A DNA stretch of 64,000 nt from Wurfbainia villosa (lineage: Eukaryota > Streptophyta > Magnoliopsida > Zingiberales > Zingiberaceae). Shown piece by piece: positions 33,584 through 44,160 of the stretch; the first letter of the stretch is position 1; the number at the start of each line of letters is the position of its first letter. The position numbers and the translations under genes are program-made. A model generated the notes under the pieces. The model was given only the letters and a program-made list of their open reading frames with translations. It was not told the origin of the DNA and made no database searches. The stretch spans positions 13,379,011 to 13,443,010 of the forward strand of contig CM046004.1 of NCBI GenBank assembly GCA_025175895.1, read 5' to 3'.

Positions 33584-35398
33584 ATGGGTTTAGGGTGTGT
33601 CAACCTTGATTGAATGGGTAGTTAACTCAACCATGGCAAAGGTGACACTTTAGGACATTTTCAAGGTTATGGGTACCTTGGAAATAGTTTTGATCTTTAA
33701 TCCTAAAAGAGTTTAGGATGTGCCAATATATTTTTGGAATTATGAAAAATCAATTAAATTGGCACAATTTAGGATCAGAGATTATAGTGTGTCATTTTGG
33801 GTTTTTGGCACACTAGGGAGAAAATTGACAATATGGCAAAATATATTTAACTATATTAAATGGAAATTAATAATAAAATTTAGGTATTATATACCTTTAT
33901 ATCTTATTTGTCATGCTTTGATTTGCCATATGTCATGTCATGACTTCATGTTTATTTTTATCATTTATATGTCATGATCATGTTTAGGGTTAGGTTAAAT
34001 GTCATGTGTTTTAGTTTTATATCATATGCCATGATATCATGATCATTGGTCATGCTTTATTATGCTATCATTTATGCCATGATCATTTCATGCATTTAAA
34101 TTAATGAAAATTGAGTTAAGGACTTTGGCATGACTTAGAGTCTCATTTATAATGGAATCAAGTAGTGTTGCTTTAGAAAATGCATGAGACCTTAGATTAG
34201 GATAACCAAAACCCACATCTCACATCTAAATTGACATATATGTGTATTTATATATCCTAGATACATGTGAGATGCTAGGATATGAGTTAAGTTCAAGGTG
34301 TATAATTTTTGCATCTAGATGAACTAAAATTCATCTTTAACCAACATGTGGATAATTGGGAAAACTTGTGTACAAGTCATGTACATTGAGCCCAAGGAAT
34401 ATAATCCAAAATAAGGTTTTGAAAATATTTTAAAATCATTTTGAAAAACCTTGGTGAAGTCTATCTTTTGATAGCAATCACCATTGATGAGATTGATACA
34501 AAGTGAGCTAAAACTTTGAAGTTTTTATTCACTTTTGGATTTTGTATTAATTTCACTATTTTATGGGTAAAATAATTTTCTATCATTTTTCACCCACTGT
34601 ATGTGTCATAAGTATTATACGTATAAAATTTCATGATTTTTCTAATTACATATAATTATTTATGATTTTTCGAATTTTGTTTCTAATAACTGAAATTTTG
34701 ATATTTGATTATCGATCAGCGACACAGGTGTGGATCGGTCATTGATGAAAACGTCGATCGTGATCTCTGATCAAGTCATTGCCAGTGAATCTGGAAAACA
34801 AGGTATGTTTGTCCAATTTCAGCCATGGTATAGGTCCCTAACCACTCTTAACCCTAGGATATGCTTTGGGAAGCATTAGAAAGGGTGAAAATCCATTGGA
34901 TATGGATTAAGAGAGTTGTTTAGGGTTTGTATCAATTTTTAAGGTGTTGAAAAGTTCAATGTTGAATTTCTAACCTTAAGTTTGATGGTTTAGAGTTCCT
35001 ATTGGCTTAGGGACTTCCCAAGGACATTGTTAGTGCAATGATCAATGGGGAGCAAGCCTATTGGGGGATTTTTCCTCATGGAAAGGAAAAATAGGATTTT
35101 GAGATACCCAATTTAGAAATTAGGAGAGTATATAGGATTGCCTCTCTTGAGTGATATGAGACTTATCACTTGGAAGATGGTAGGCATCCTAGGTATGTTT
35201 GGACCAAAGGGGGAGATTGTAAGCTCTCATTGGGACATGAGATATTGACCTCCTTGGGAAGAGAACCTTTTTGATGTTAGTCAAAAAGGGGGAGAATATT
35301 TTGGGGAGAACTTATTTAGAGAATGACATCAAAAGGGATTTTGATGGTCTAACTCAATGGTTTGTTTGATTTTTGTCAAACATCAAAAAGGGGGAGAT
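33584..35398 (+). other. TG-A conserved noncoding region and repeated polypurine tracts
   Basis: No coding potential, yet clearly alignable with the corresponding regions of TG-B (47745-49495) and TG-C (54964-56816), and in part with SIRE-1 (38200-38500, reverse). Landmarks are a TGTGCCA...TTGGCACA inverted pair near 33719-33812, a TCATGA-rich stretch at 33900-34100, and CTTGGTGAAGTCTATC with TTTGATAGCAATCACCATTGATGA at about 34450-34490. Three purine tracts (AAAGGGGGAGA type) lie at about 35209, 35284 and 35385, the last abutting the 3' LTR. Repeated tracts are a known Sirevirus trait. Confidence 0.75.
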
Positions 35399-36828
35399 TG
35401 TTGGTGCAATCGACCCAGGTCATGATTGACCAGGATTCAAGTTTGACTCGAGTGATGTTTTGATGTTCGACAAAAACATATGACAATGTGATTGTCATGG
35501 GAAAGTCCAAGTCATGGGTACTTGGCATGGAAAGTCCAAGTGGGACACTTGGCATTTGGGAAAGTCCAAGTCTTGAGTACTTGACATGTAAAGTCCAACA
35601 TGGGTTGGCAAGGTTAAGTCCAACATGGGTTGGCAAGGGAAACTCCAAGCTTGAGTCTTGGCATTTGAGAAGTCCAGGGGTTTGATATTGGTGGCGTAAA
35701 GTCCAAGCGGAAGTCTTGGCATCATAAGTCCAATGGTTGTCGGCGTAAAGTCCAAGCGGAGTCTTGGCGGCGTAAGTCCAATATGCCTTAGCGGTGTAGA
35801 CACTGTTAGCATGACATAGCCGATGGAAGCACCTGAAGGTTAGCGCCATGGATGAACAAGTCATGGATGACTTGGAGGGATCCGAGAGGTGTGAGGCTGA
35901 TGGAGGTGGCTAGAAGGCTTAGGTCTAGGCTAAGGGTGGTCTAGCAAGTATGGGGGCATCATACTTAGGCTAAAACCTCATGATTGAGGTGTGCCAGTCG
36001 ACTGGTGCCATGTGGCAGTCGACTGGCGTAGTCAACTAGGGTTTGATTGCGGGATTAGGCCTAGCGATCATTTCTAGAAGTAGGCGGTCGGTGATCGGCC
36101 GAAGCGGTGATTGATATGATCGATCGATTGGTGCTCGGATTTTGAAGCACAAAATGGAGTCTCACTCGACCGCTGCGGTTAGCGATCGGTGATGGCTCAT
36201 CGATCGTGATGCTCATGATCGATCGTGATGTCTAACCGTTGGATTTTTCCGGATGGATTACAGTTGTCTCCGCGGCGATCGATCGGTGATAGCAGGTGAT
36301 CGACTGATCGACATTTTCCAACACAGATTAAAGTTATAAAAGGAGCTCGTGATGGAGGAAAATGCATCCAATTTTTGAGAGCTTTAGGGGCGATTTGTTG
36401 CTACAAATCAGGTCTCCAAGTGCAAATCAAACAACCAAGCATTCAAGCAATCAAAAGCAAGTGTTGTAAAGTTTTTCTTTACTTGTCTTTCACATTAATT
36501 GTTGTAATTGCTTGTTTTTGTTTCTTACTGTTGTAAGATTGCTTGTAAGGGGTTTCTCCGCCTCTGACTTGTGTCAAGAAGGAGTGTTTATCATAGTGGT
36601 GTGTGATTGGCATCGCTAGGGTTTGTACAAACCCAATCCGTGGAGTAGGAATCGTTCAGTTCTGAACCACGTTAAATATTTGTGTTTGCGTATTGTATAT
36701 TTTGTTATTATTATTATTATTATTATTCCGCTGCGCTAACGAAGTTTGCAGATGAACACGCGAAAGAATTCCATCGATGTATAACACGACGCTATTCACC
36801 CCCCTCTAGCGGCCTCAAATCCCTTACA
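35399..36828 (+). repeat. 3' LTR of TG-A
   Basis: Starts TGTTGGTGCAATCG and ends CCCTTACA. Very similar to the 5' LTR except in the palindrome array (36060-36310), where most CAGTCGACTG sites read CGATCGATTG, CGATCGGTG or similar while the intervening sequence still aligns. Confidence 0.85.
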
Positions 36829-37670
36829 TCGACTACTCTTATCATCGATCGACTAGTATCATCCTAGTCAACTGAGCAATCAGCTATTAGCCATTCTATT
36901 CTCGTGTCAGTTGACTGCCACACCTTGACTCATCTTCTCGACCCGAGTTCAAGTCTGCCAAGGCCGAACATCTATTGTGTTTGTTGAGCCATAAAGACCA
37001 ATATACTGGTGTTATACACTAGTCGACTGCCAAGCTTATATTCAACAATCGATCCATAGTCGACTACTTGACCAGTCGACTGGGTCATAACCCCAGTGGA
37101 CTGTTCAAGTCTTCTGGACTCTCAAGTGCTGAACACTCGAGACCAATCGACTGGTCTAAGCCACCAGTCGACTGATACACTTCAAGTATAGCTAATTCAT
37201 ACTTGAACACATACCCTAAGCCTAGACTTAACCTTCTAGCTTCTCCATCATCCTTGTGCTTCCAGGATCCCTCCTTGTCTACGACTCCTTCATCCTTGCG
37301 CTTGCCTTCAAAAGCTTCCCTCAGTTTTGTCATACTTTGGGTTTCTCCTTTGCCAAAGTCCGCTTGGACTTTACGCTGCCAAGACTACATGCTTGGACTT
37401 GTGCTGCCAAGACCTTGCCTTTGGACTTCCTTTGCCAAGGTATGCTTGGACTTTACGTCGCCAAGACTACATGCTTGGACTTATGCTGCTAAGACCTTAC
37501 CCTGGACTTTCCTTGCCAAGATTCACACTTGGACTTTCTCTTTACCAAGTCTTCACACTTGAATTTTCTATAACTTAAACATTCATGGTTAGATCACAAT
37601 GATTGCCTAACTTTAAATGATTATCCAAACATCAAAATACATTAATGATTGGGGCATACTTGCACCAACA
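36829..37670 (-). repeat. 3' LTR of SIRE-1, U3 part
   Basis: Continuation of 29839-30402. It contains AGTCGACTG words at 36835-37175 and reversed CCAAG/CTTGG hairpin units at 37340-37565. In element orientation it begins TGTTGGTGCAAG, the same first eleven bases as the gag-only family, right after the polypurine tract. Total LTR length is about 1.4 kb. Confidence 0.8.
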
Positions 37671-38060
37671 ATCTCCCCCTTTTTAATGTTTGATAATCAT
37701 TTAAGTTATGTCTTAAAATATGCAATAAAAGCACAATATGAATCTAACTTAAATTTTCCCTTCTCCCCCTTTGATACACATCAAAAAGAGAAAGGCATAT
37801 AGACAATAAGAAAATTGATCAATAAATTGTATATGTCTTGAACTAAGGCATAAAATAAACTTAAAACTCCCCCTTAATCCAAGACATATTTTAGCATGTG
37901 TGAATAACATGTTAAGTAAATCATGAAACCATGAGTAAGAATAATCCTAACTTTGCACCAACAATAAACCATGTGCATATGGATTTTGAGATTAAAGAGA
38001 TATCATAAGAAAACTCCCCTTAAACCAATGTATCAAGCAGTCCTACTCCCCCTTAATTGC
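37671..38060 (-). other. Repeated polypurine tracts of SIRE-1
   Basis: On the minus strand AAAAAGGGGGAGAT abuts the 3' LTR, and further GGGGGAG/AGGGGAG tracts occur near 37750, 37868, 38017 and 38045. Tandem polypurine tracts are a reported hallmark of Sireviruses. Confidence 0.75.
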
Positions 38061-38688
38061 TGTGCTAATCATACCATAGGGTTAGGACAACTTAGATTGA
38101 ACTCTAAATTAGGAAATAAGGTTGATCTATCAAAAATCAAGGCTAACAGTCGACTAAAATGTCTGATACACCCAAATGCATAATTTCAGCTCAATTTTAG
38201 AAATTCATAAATAAATTAGAAAATGTCAAAAATTCATGAAATTTTGTAGACACATTAATTTATCAAGGACAATGGGCGAAAAATAGGGGAACAAAGAAAT
38301 ACCCATTATATGAAGGGACTGAAACAAAGTTCAAAACTATTAAAATAGTCAACGGTTTGGTTAACTTTGTATCAATATCATCAATGATGATTGCTATCAA
38401 ACGATAGACTTCACCAAGGTTTTCAAAAATGATTGTAAAATTGTGTTCAAACCTTAAGTTTAATCAAGGTCTATTAGTTCATCAAAAAATACACAGACAT
38501 AATAAAATTGTGCATGTCATTCCAAAATGAAATAAAAACATTGTGTCAAGGAACAAGTTGTATAAGTACCAAAACAATCAAAAGGCAAAAACACACACAG
38601 TGGTAACTAACTAAGGACCCTCGGCATCATCATCCACCTCCATCGTATGTGTATCATCAGCAGCACCACCAACACCAGAGGATGGGAA
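38061..38688 (-). other. SIRE-1 noncoding segment before the 3' tracts
   Basis: Noncoding, with blocks matching the noncoding region of the gag-only elements (GATTGCTATCAAACGATAGACTTCACCAAGG near 38385-38420 is the complement of their CTTGGTGAAGTC block). This homology ties the two element types together. Confidence 0.6.
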
Positions 38689-39937
38689 ATACTACGGTGG
38701 TTGTCCTGGTGTGAAGGAGCATAGAATTGCAAGCATCTCTTGCTGCTGTCGCTCCATTATATCAAGACGGGAGAAGACTTGAGTCCAAAACTCATGATGC
38801 TCCAAGCTGAGCTCCTCCAGATGCATATCGACGAACTCCTCAAACTCTAGAAAGCATGATGCAAAGCCAGAGTCTGGCATAGTGTCATCTTCTGCAGCTA
38901 TGGCAGGGATGACTCTAGCGCCATCTCCTAGGTGACGTCCATCCTCCCATGTTATGGAACCGCCAACGGGCTTCAGCTCAGCCAAAGAGAAGGTCTGAGC
39001 ATTCATCCGATCATACTTCGTGGTCATGGGCTTTATCACACCCTTTGGTGATGTCGATGCCGACGGAGTCAAGCCATTCTGTAATCACATGACCGTAGGT
39101 CATATGGACCTTCCCACTATTGGGTTTGATGAAATGAATGATACAGTGGAAGGTATTGAGACTGAAATTGACATCGAGGGCATGCTAAAGGGCATACATA
39201 AGAAAGGAATGTGGGGGTCGAACCAAGGCTAACCCACGAGTGACAATGGATAAAAGGCAATAGACAATGACCTTATAAAGGACATTGTCTTTGGCAGATA
39301 GGTCATTGGACGGGAAAAGGTTAACACCAAGTTGACCATGGATAGAATCCAATGTGATGACCTCAAAAGGTGATGGGAGAGGCTCAAGGAGAGAAGGATA
39401 GAAGACAAGATCACTATTTGATGGGCGACATCCTAGAAAGTACTCCCATATATGAGGAGTGAAGTCTAGGTTGCGCTGAGCAACGTGAGTCCTATACCTC
39501 ATGCCATCCCCAACAGAGCATAGATTATTGAAGAATTCAGATAATAGAGTGGAATTGATTGGATGTTCACAAAAGACTAATGATTCTAACTTGTAATATT
39601 TGATGATTTTTACGATGTCAAAACAATTTGCATGGAAGAATTTGTCATCTAATGACTGAGATGGAATGAGTTGAAACTTATTCGTATTGAAGGCTAATTC
39701 ATGAATCGGAGTGGGAAAGCACGGATCGGCAGGTGGGTGAGGGTCAGATGGTCCCTCATCGGAAGGTAAAGGCCTACGCTTAGATGCTAGATGTTTGACC
39801 CTTAAGGTAAATAATGAAAATGCATTATGAATGCATGAATGCTACATAAAAAAACAAGGTGGTTAGCAAACAAGAAGATCAACAAACGATAAAGAAAGTT
39901 AACCAAAATTAGGGTTTAGGGATTACTTAGGAGCCAT
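38689..39937 (-). pseudogene. ORF in the env-like position of SIRE-1
   Basis: Downstream of pol, where many Sireviruses carry an env-like gene, the minus strand has a decayed coding region. A candidate start is ATG 39937-39935. A possible GT-AG intron (39926-39801) would place the next block in frame. The body includes FTPHIWEYFLGCRPSNSDLV and, further on, a KDNVLYKVIVYCLLSIV-like hydrophobic stretch, reminiscent of the plant-transposon-type domain found in some env-position ORFs. One TAG near 39185 and a frameshift near 39040-39070 break it. The C-terminal block (39072-38692) ends in a Glu/Gln-rich likely coiled coil. I see no clear signal peptide or transmembrane anchor, so the role is unknown. 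Confidence 0.55.
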
Positions 39938-41048
39938 AAAGACTGAGTGACCACCAGGGAAGGCATAGAGGCTGAAGATCGTCGAAAAAAACTCATCCAA
40001 GAGGAACCCTAGCGGCGGTTGAGATGAAACCTAGGGTTCCCAAAGAGAGGAATGAGGGCGAGGGCTGAAGGAGAGGTTGGACGGCTCGAATGTGGCGGTG
40101 GAAGCACCAGAGAAGAAAAAGAGAGACGAAGGGAAGGTTGATGGCGACGAAAATCGACGGAGAGAAAGGGAATTGTCAAAGGTTTTTCGAGTTAAACGAG
40201 TCGGGTGATGCTTATAATCTGCACTAGCAGTGGACTACTTACTACGCTAGTCGACTGATGAGAACCAGTCAAACTGGTCAGTCGGCTATGAAAGATTTTG
40301 TGATCGTGGCCAAAAACAGTAGTCGACTGACGATGAGCACCAGTCGACTACGATGCAGTCTATGGGTTGGCCACTAAATGACAGTTGACTGCTAAAATCA
40401 ATAGTGGACTACTCAGTAGACTAGAATAAGCCACCAGTTGACTATTGGACACATTGTCCGTGGTCAAGATTACCAGTCGACTGGTAATATTCATCAGTCA
40501 GCTAATATCAGTGCAGTTAGGTTTTTCAGTCAAGTTTTGAAATGCATAACTAATTCTAGAATTGTCAAAAAATCAAGAAATTTCACAGAAACATTTGTCA
40601 ACCTATTCCTTATAAAAAAATGATTTGAAAAATATATCCTCTCTAGATTCCTAGGTTGACATAAACTTGACAGATCCTAAAAAGTTCACTGTTTTAAACA
40701 ACTTTGTATCACTATTGGGACACAAGCGAAAACTATTTTTCAAAATAGGACAACATAGTTTAAAAGATATTTTATTTGACATTTTCAACCATGTTCTTAG
40801 AGCTATGTACACATCAATTATACACAAGTCTTCTCAATGATTGGTCCAATTAAGGATTAATGTCTCTAGATGTCACTTTGGTTCATAGTAATATATCATA
40901 ACAAGCATGATGAACCAAATGCATCTTCCTAACATCTCAAATGATGTATAAGTGGCTCAATACAAAAATCATAGATTCTTAGGTGTTTTGTGAGATGCTT
41001 TAAGGTATAGTCCTTGATTTTGCTATAGGATCATGCACACTTATTCCA
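39938..41048 (-). other. SIRE-1 spacer between pol and the env-position ORF
   Basis: Noncoding about 1.1 kb. A cluster of AGTCGACTG-like words (AGTCGACT, CAGTGGACTAC, CCAGTTGACTA) lies at about 40225-40500, outside the LTR. The rest is AT-rich with sequence resembling the pol-proximal part of the gag-only noncoding region. Confidence 0.5.
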
Positions 41049-42560
41049 CTACTCTACAAAGCACATTCCAAGCTCTCTCCTTAATAATGTAAATTCCGCT
41101 TCGGGAAGAGCCTCAGTGAAAATGTCGGCAAGGTTAGACTTGGATTCAATGTAATTAAGCTCAATGTCTCCTCTTACCACATGATCTCTAATGAAGTGAT
41201 GCTTCACTTCAATGTGTTTTTCCCTAGAATGATGTACCAAATTTTTAGTCAAATTGATGGTACTCACATTATCACAAAAGACCTTAATTTTAGAGTAATT
41301 TAGCTTATAATCCTCTAATGTATGTCTCATCTATAGTAATTGAGCTGCACAATCACCCATGGCTACATACTCGGCCTTGGTGGTGGATAGAGCAACACAA
41401 GGTTGCTTCCTACTACTCTAACTAACTAGGGAAGATCCAAGAAATTGGCATCCACCACTAGTACTCTTCCGATCCAATTTGCAACCCACATTATCGGAAT
41501 CAGTATACCCAATCAAGTCAAAAGACCTAGTCCTAGGGTACCAAAGTCCTACACTTAGTGTGCCTTTGATGTATCTTAAGATCCGTTTAGCAGCTACTAA
41601 GTAGGACTCTTTGTCACAAGATTGATATCTTGCACACATATCTACCACAAATAAAATGTCGGGTCTACTAGCGGTTAGATATAACAAACTACCAATTATA
41701 CACCTATAAAGTTTTGAGTCAATTAATTTTCCTTCTTGATCATTGTCGATCTTGGTGTTGGTGGCAATAGGGGCGATTACTATCTTAGCATTTTTCAAAC
41801 TGAATTTCTTGATCATTTCTTTAGCATATTTGGTTTGGTAAATATGAATTGCCTCATTAGTTTGTTTAACTTGTAGACCTAAGAAGAAATCAAATTCTCC
41901 AACTAGACTCATTTCAAACTCATTTTCCATATTTTTAATGAAATCTTGAAGGAGTTCATCGTTTGTTGAGCCAAAAATGATATCATCAATATACACTTGG
42001 GCAACAAAGATGTCTTTTGACTTTGACTTTATAAATAGGGTTTGATCAACTTGACCTCTTCTAAAATCCTTAGAAATTAAGAAAGATGATAGTCTTTCTT
42101 ACCAAGCCCGGAGAGCTTGTTTTAACCCATATAAAGCTTTTCTAAGCTTATAAACATGGTTTGGGTAATCTACATTCTCAAACCTGAGAGGTTGTTCTAC
42201 ATAAACCTCTTTCTTAATGAACCCATTTAGGAAAGACGATTTCACATCCATTTGATAGAGTTTAAACCCCATGTGAGCGACATACCCTAATAGAATTCTT
42301 ATGGAATCTAACCTAGCAACCGGAGCATAGGTTTCATCATAGTCAAATCCTTCAACTTGATTGAATCCTTGAGCTACTAATCTAGCTTTGTTTCTAGTGA
42401 TATTACTTTGATCATCCAACTTGTTCCTAAAGATCCATCTTGTAGTAACAATAGTGTTATCATTGGGTCTAGGAACTAGCTCCCATACTTGACTTCTCTC
42501 AAATTGAGTCAATCCTTCTTGCATTGCCAAAATCCAATTCAGATCAAGTAATGCATCATT
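41049..42560 (-). pseudogene. SIRE-1 reverse transcriptase and RNase H
   Basis: The minus strand reads the RT N-terminal block starting AMQEGLTQFERSQVWELVP with ARLVAQGFNQVEGFDYDETY (42530-42099). The catalytic region VYIDDIIFGS and FFLGLQVKQTNEAIHIYQTK come next (41996 on), then YLTASRPDILFVVDMCARYQ and YTDSDNVGCKLDRKSTSGGC. RNase H ends with VFCDNVSTINLTKNLVHHSR and HIEVKHHFIRDHV (to 41049). The YIDD catalytic motif is kept. Single frameshifts near 42098, 41997 and 41331-41417 interrupt it. Domain wording is Copia Sirevirus/Maximus style. Confidence 0.9.
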
Positions 42561-43766
42561 AATTGATTTAGGCTCAATTTGGGAGATGAGAGCTACTTGA
42601 CTAGTAGGAGCTCTATGGAAAGACCGAGTTCTTACTCCTTGTGATAGTTCTCCTACTACTTGATCAAGGGGATGATTTTGATGAATCCTTAAGGTCCTAG
42701 GATGTGAATCAAATTGATTTTGACCATGGTTATCCTTTCTTCCTTCATCATCAGAATATCCTCTTCCCCCCCCCCTTGATCATTACCTCCTACTTCTCCC
42801 CCTTGACCATTACCCCCTTTAAATTTTGGAGTCCTTGGGTAATATCTTGATTTTTGTCATTAATATCTTTATCAATGGAGGATTTTCTAGGATAGGTGCT
42901 ATAGGACTCATCAAATTCAACATTGGAAGATTCCTCAACCTTTTGAGTCCTCTTATTATATACTCTATAACCTCTACTAGTAGATGAGTATCCAACTAGG
43001 ATTCCCTCATCCGCCTTAGACTTAAATTTTCTTAAATTGTCTTTGGTATTTAAAATATAGATTTTTCATCCAAAGACCTTAAAATAGTGAATTGTTAGAA
43101 TTTTTCCATTTCATAACTCAAAGGGTGTTTTGTTTAAAAATCTATGAATTAAAATATGATTTTGGATATAGCAAGTGGTGTTAACCGCCTCCACCCACAA
43201 GTAGCTAGGTAAGGAATATGCATTAAGCATTGTCCTATCCGCCTCTTGTAGGGTACGATTTCTTCCTTCCACCATCCCATTTTTTTGGGTGTTCTAGGAC
43301 AAGAGAACTCTTACCTATACCCTTGTTCTAAGTAAAATTTTAAAAAATTTGAATTCTCAAATTCTTCACCATGATCACTACAGATCCAGTTGATTTTGAG
43401 ATTCTTTTCATTTTTAACTCTTTTGCTAAATCCTATGATTGTTTCTAAGGTATCATCCTTATGTTTCAAAAAGTAAACTCATGTATACCTAGAGAAGTCA
43501 TCAACTATAACTAAGCAATACTTATTACCATTCAATGAAGGAATACTATGACAATCAAATAAATCTAGATGCAATAGTTCTAGTAGTAATAAAGTACTAG
43601 TTAGGGTTTTACCTTTGTGTAATGATTTAGATTGCTTTCCTTCTTGGCATGAATCACACAATTTGTCTTCAATGTACTTGATCTTTGGTAGCCTCTTTAC
43701 TAACTCTAATTTGGCTACCTTGGCTATGTTCTTCATGTTGACATGTCCAAGCATCCTATGTCATAG
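42561..43766 (-). pseudogene. SIRE-1 integrase
   Basis: The N-terminal zinc region is legible at 43754-43479 (MLGHVNMKNIAKVAK, then CDSCQEGKQSKSLHKGK), followed by the start of the catalytic core (LHLDLFDCHSIPSLNGNKY and a VDDFSRYT end). The rest of the core down to about 42800 is split by stops and frame changes. A poly-C run at about 42767-42775 marks one likely frameshift. Confidence 0.8.
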
Positions 43767-44160
43767 TCAATCTTCCTCTTCTTTTGTCATAAGACACTTA
43801 GTAGAAATGTTAGAAGCATAGGATAAATCAACATAATAAATATTTGATTTCCTATATCCAACTAACATGCAATCATTTAAACTCTTGTGTCTAATTAAAC
43901 ATTTTGAGGAATTAAATTCTACCATATAGCCCGCATCACAAAGTTGACTAACACTAAGTAGGTTAAACTTCATACTTTTAACTAATAAAACTTTGTGAAT
44001 GATAATTTTAGGGGATACCTCAATTGTCCCTTTACCTAAAATCTTGAGCTTTTCACTATTCTCAAAAGATACGGTTCCCTTGTTAATGTAGTTGATTGTG
44101 GAAAACTTGCTCACATCTCCGGTCATGTGTCTTGAGCAACCACTATCCACAATCCACATA
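43767..44160 (-). pseudogene. SIRE-1 protease and pre-integrase region
   Basis: A 130-codon stretch reads WIVDSGCSRHMTGD, the Copia aspartic protease site with intact D-S-G. It continues through KILGKGTIEVSPKI and FNLLSVSQLCDAGY to a MTKEEED end, after which the integrase zinc finger follows in another frame. Confidence 0.9.

Larger units (their letters stand above)
30403..36828 (+). mobile_element. Gag-only element TG-A (TR-GAG type, Sirevirus-derived)
   Basis: A 6.4-kb element with two LTRs of about 1.43 kb, a tRNA-Met primer-binding site, one gag ORF, about 1.8 kb of noncoding sequence, repeated polypurine tracts and no pol. The left terminus is slightly mutated (TGTTGATCTGTCGG against TGTTGGTGCAATCGG elsewhere). 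No convincing target duplication is visible (atcat against tcgac). It lies inside the SIRE-1 LTR. Elements with LTRs and only gag have been described in plants as TR-GAGs. Mobilisation by an autonomous Sirevirus is inferred from shared termini and signals. Confidence 0.8.

Noticed and set aside
30398..36833. A 5-bp target duplication for TG-A
   Set aside because: The flanks read atcat and tcgac. Shifting the borders gives only an imperfect tcgat/tcgac match that does not abut the LTR, so I do not claim one.
36829..37176. CRISPR-like array suggested by regularly spaced AGTCGACTG words
   Set aside because: Plant nuclear retroelement LTR. Repeats are 10 bp, spacers are conserved between LTR copies and there are no cas genes.
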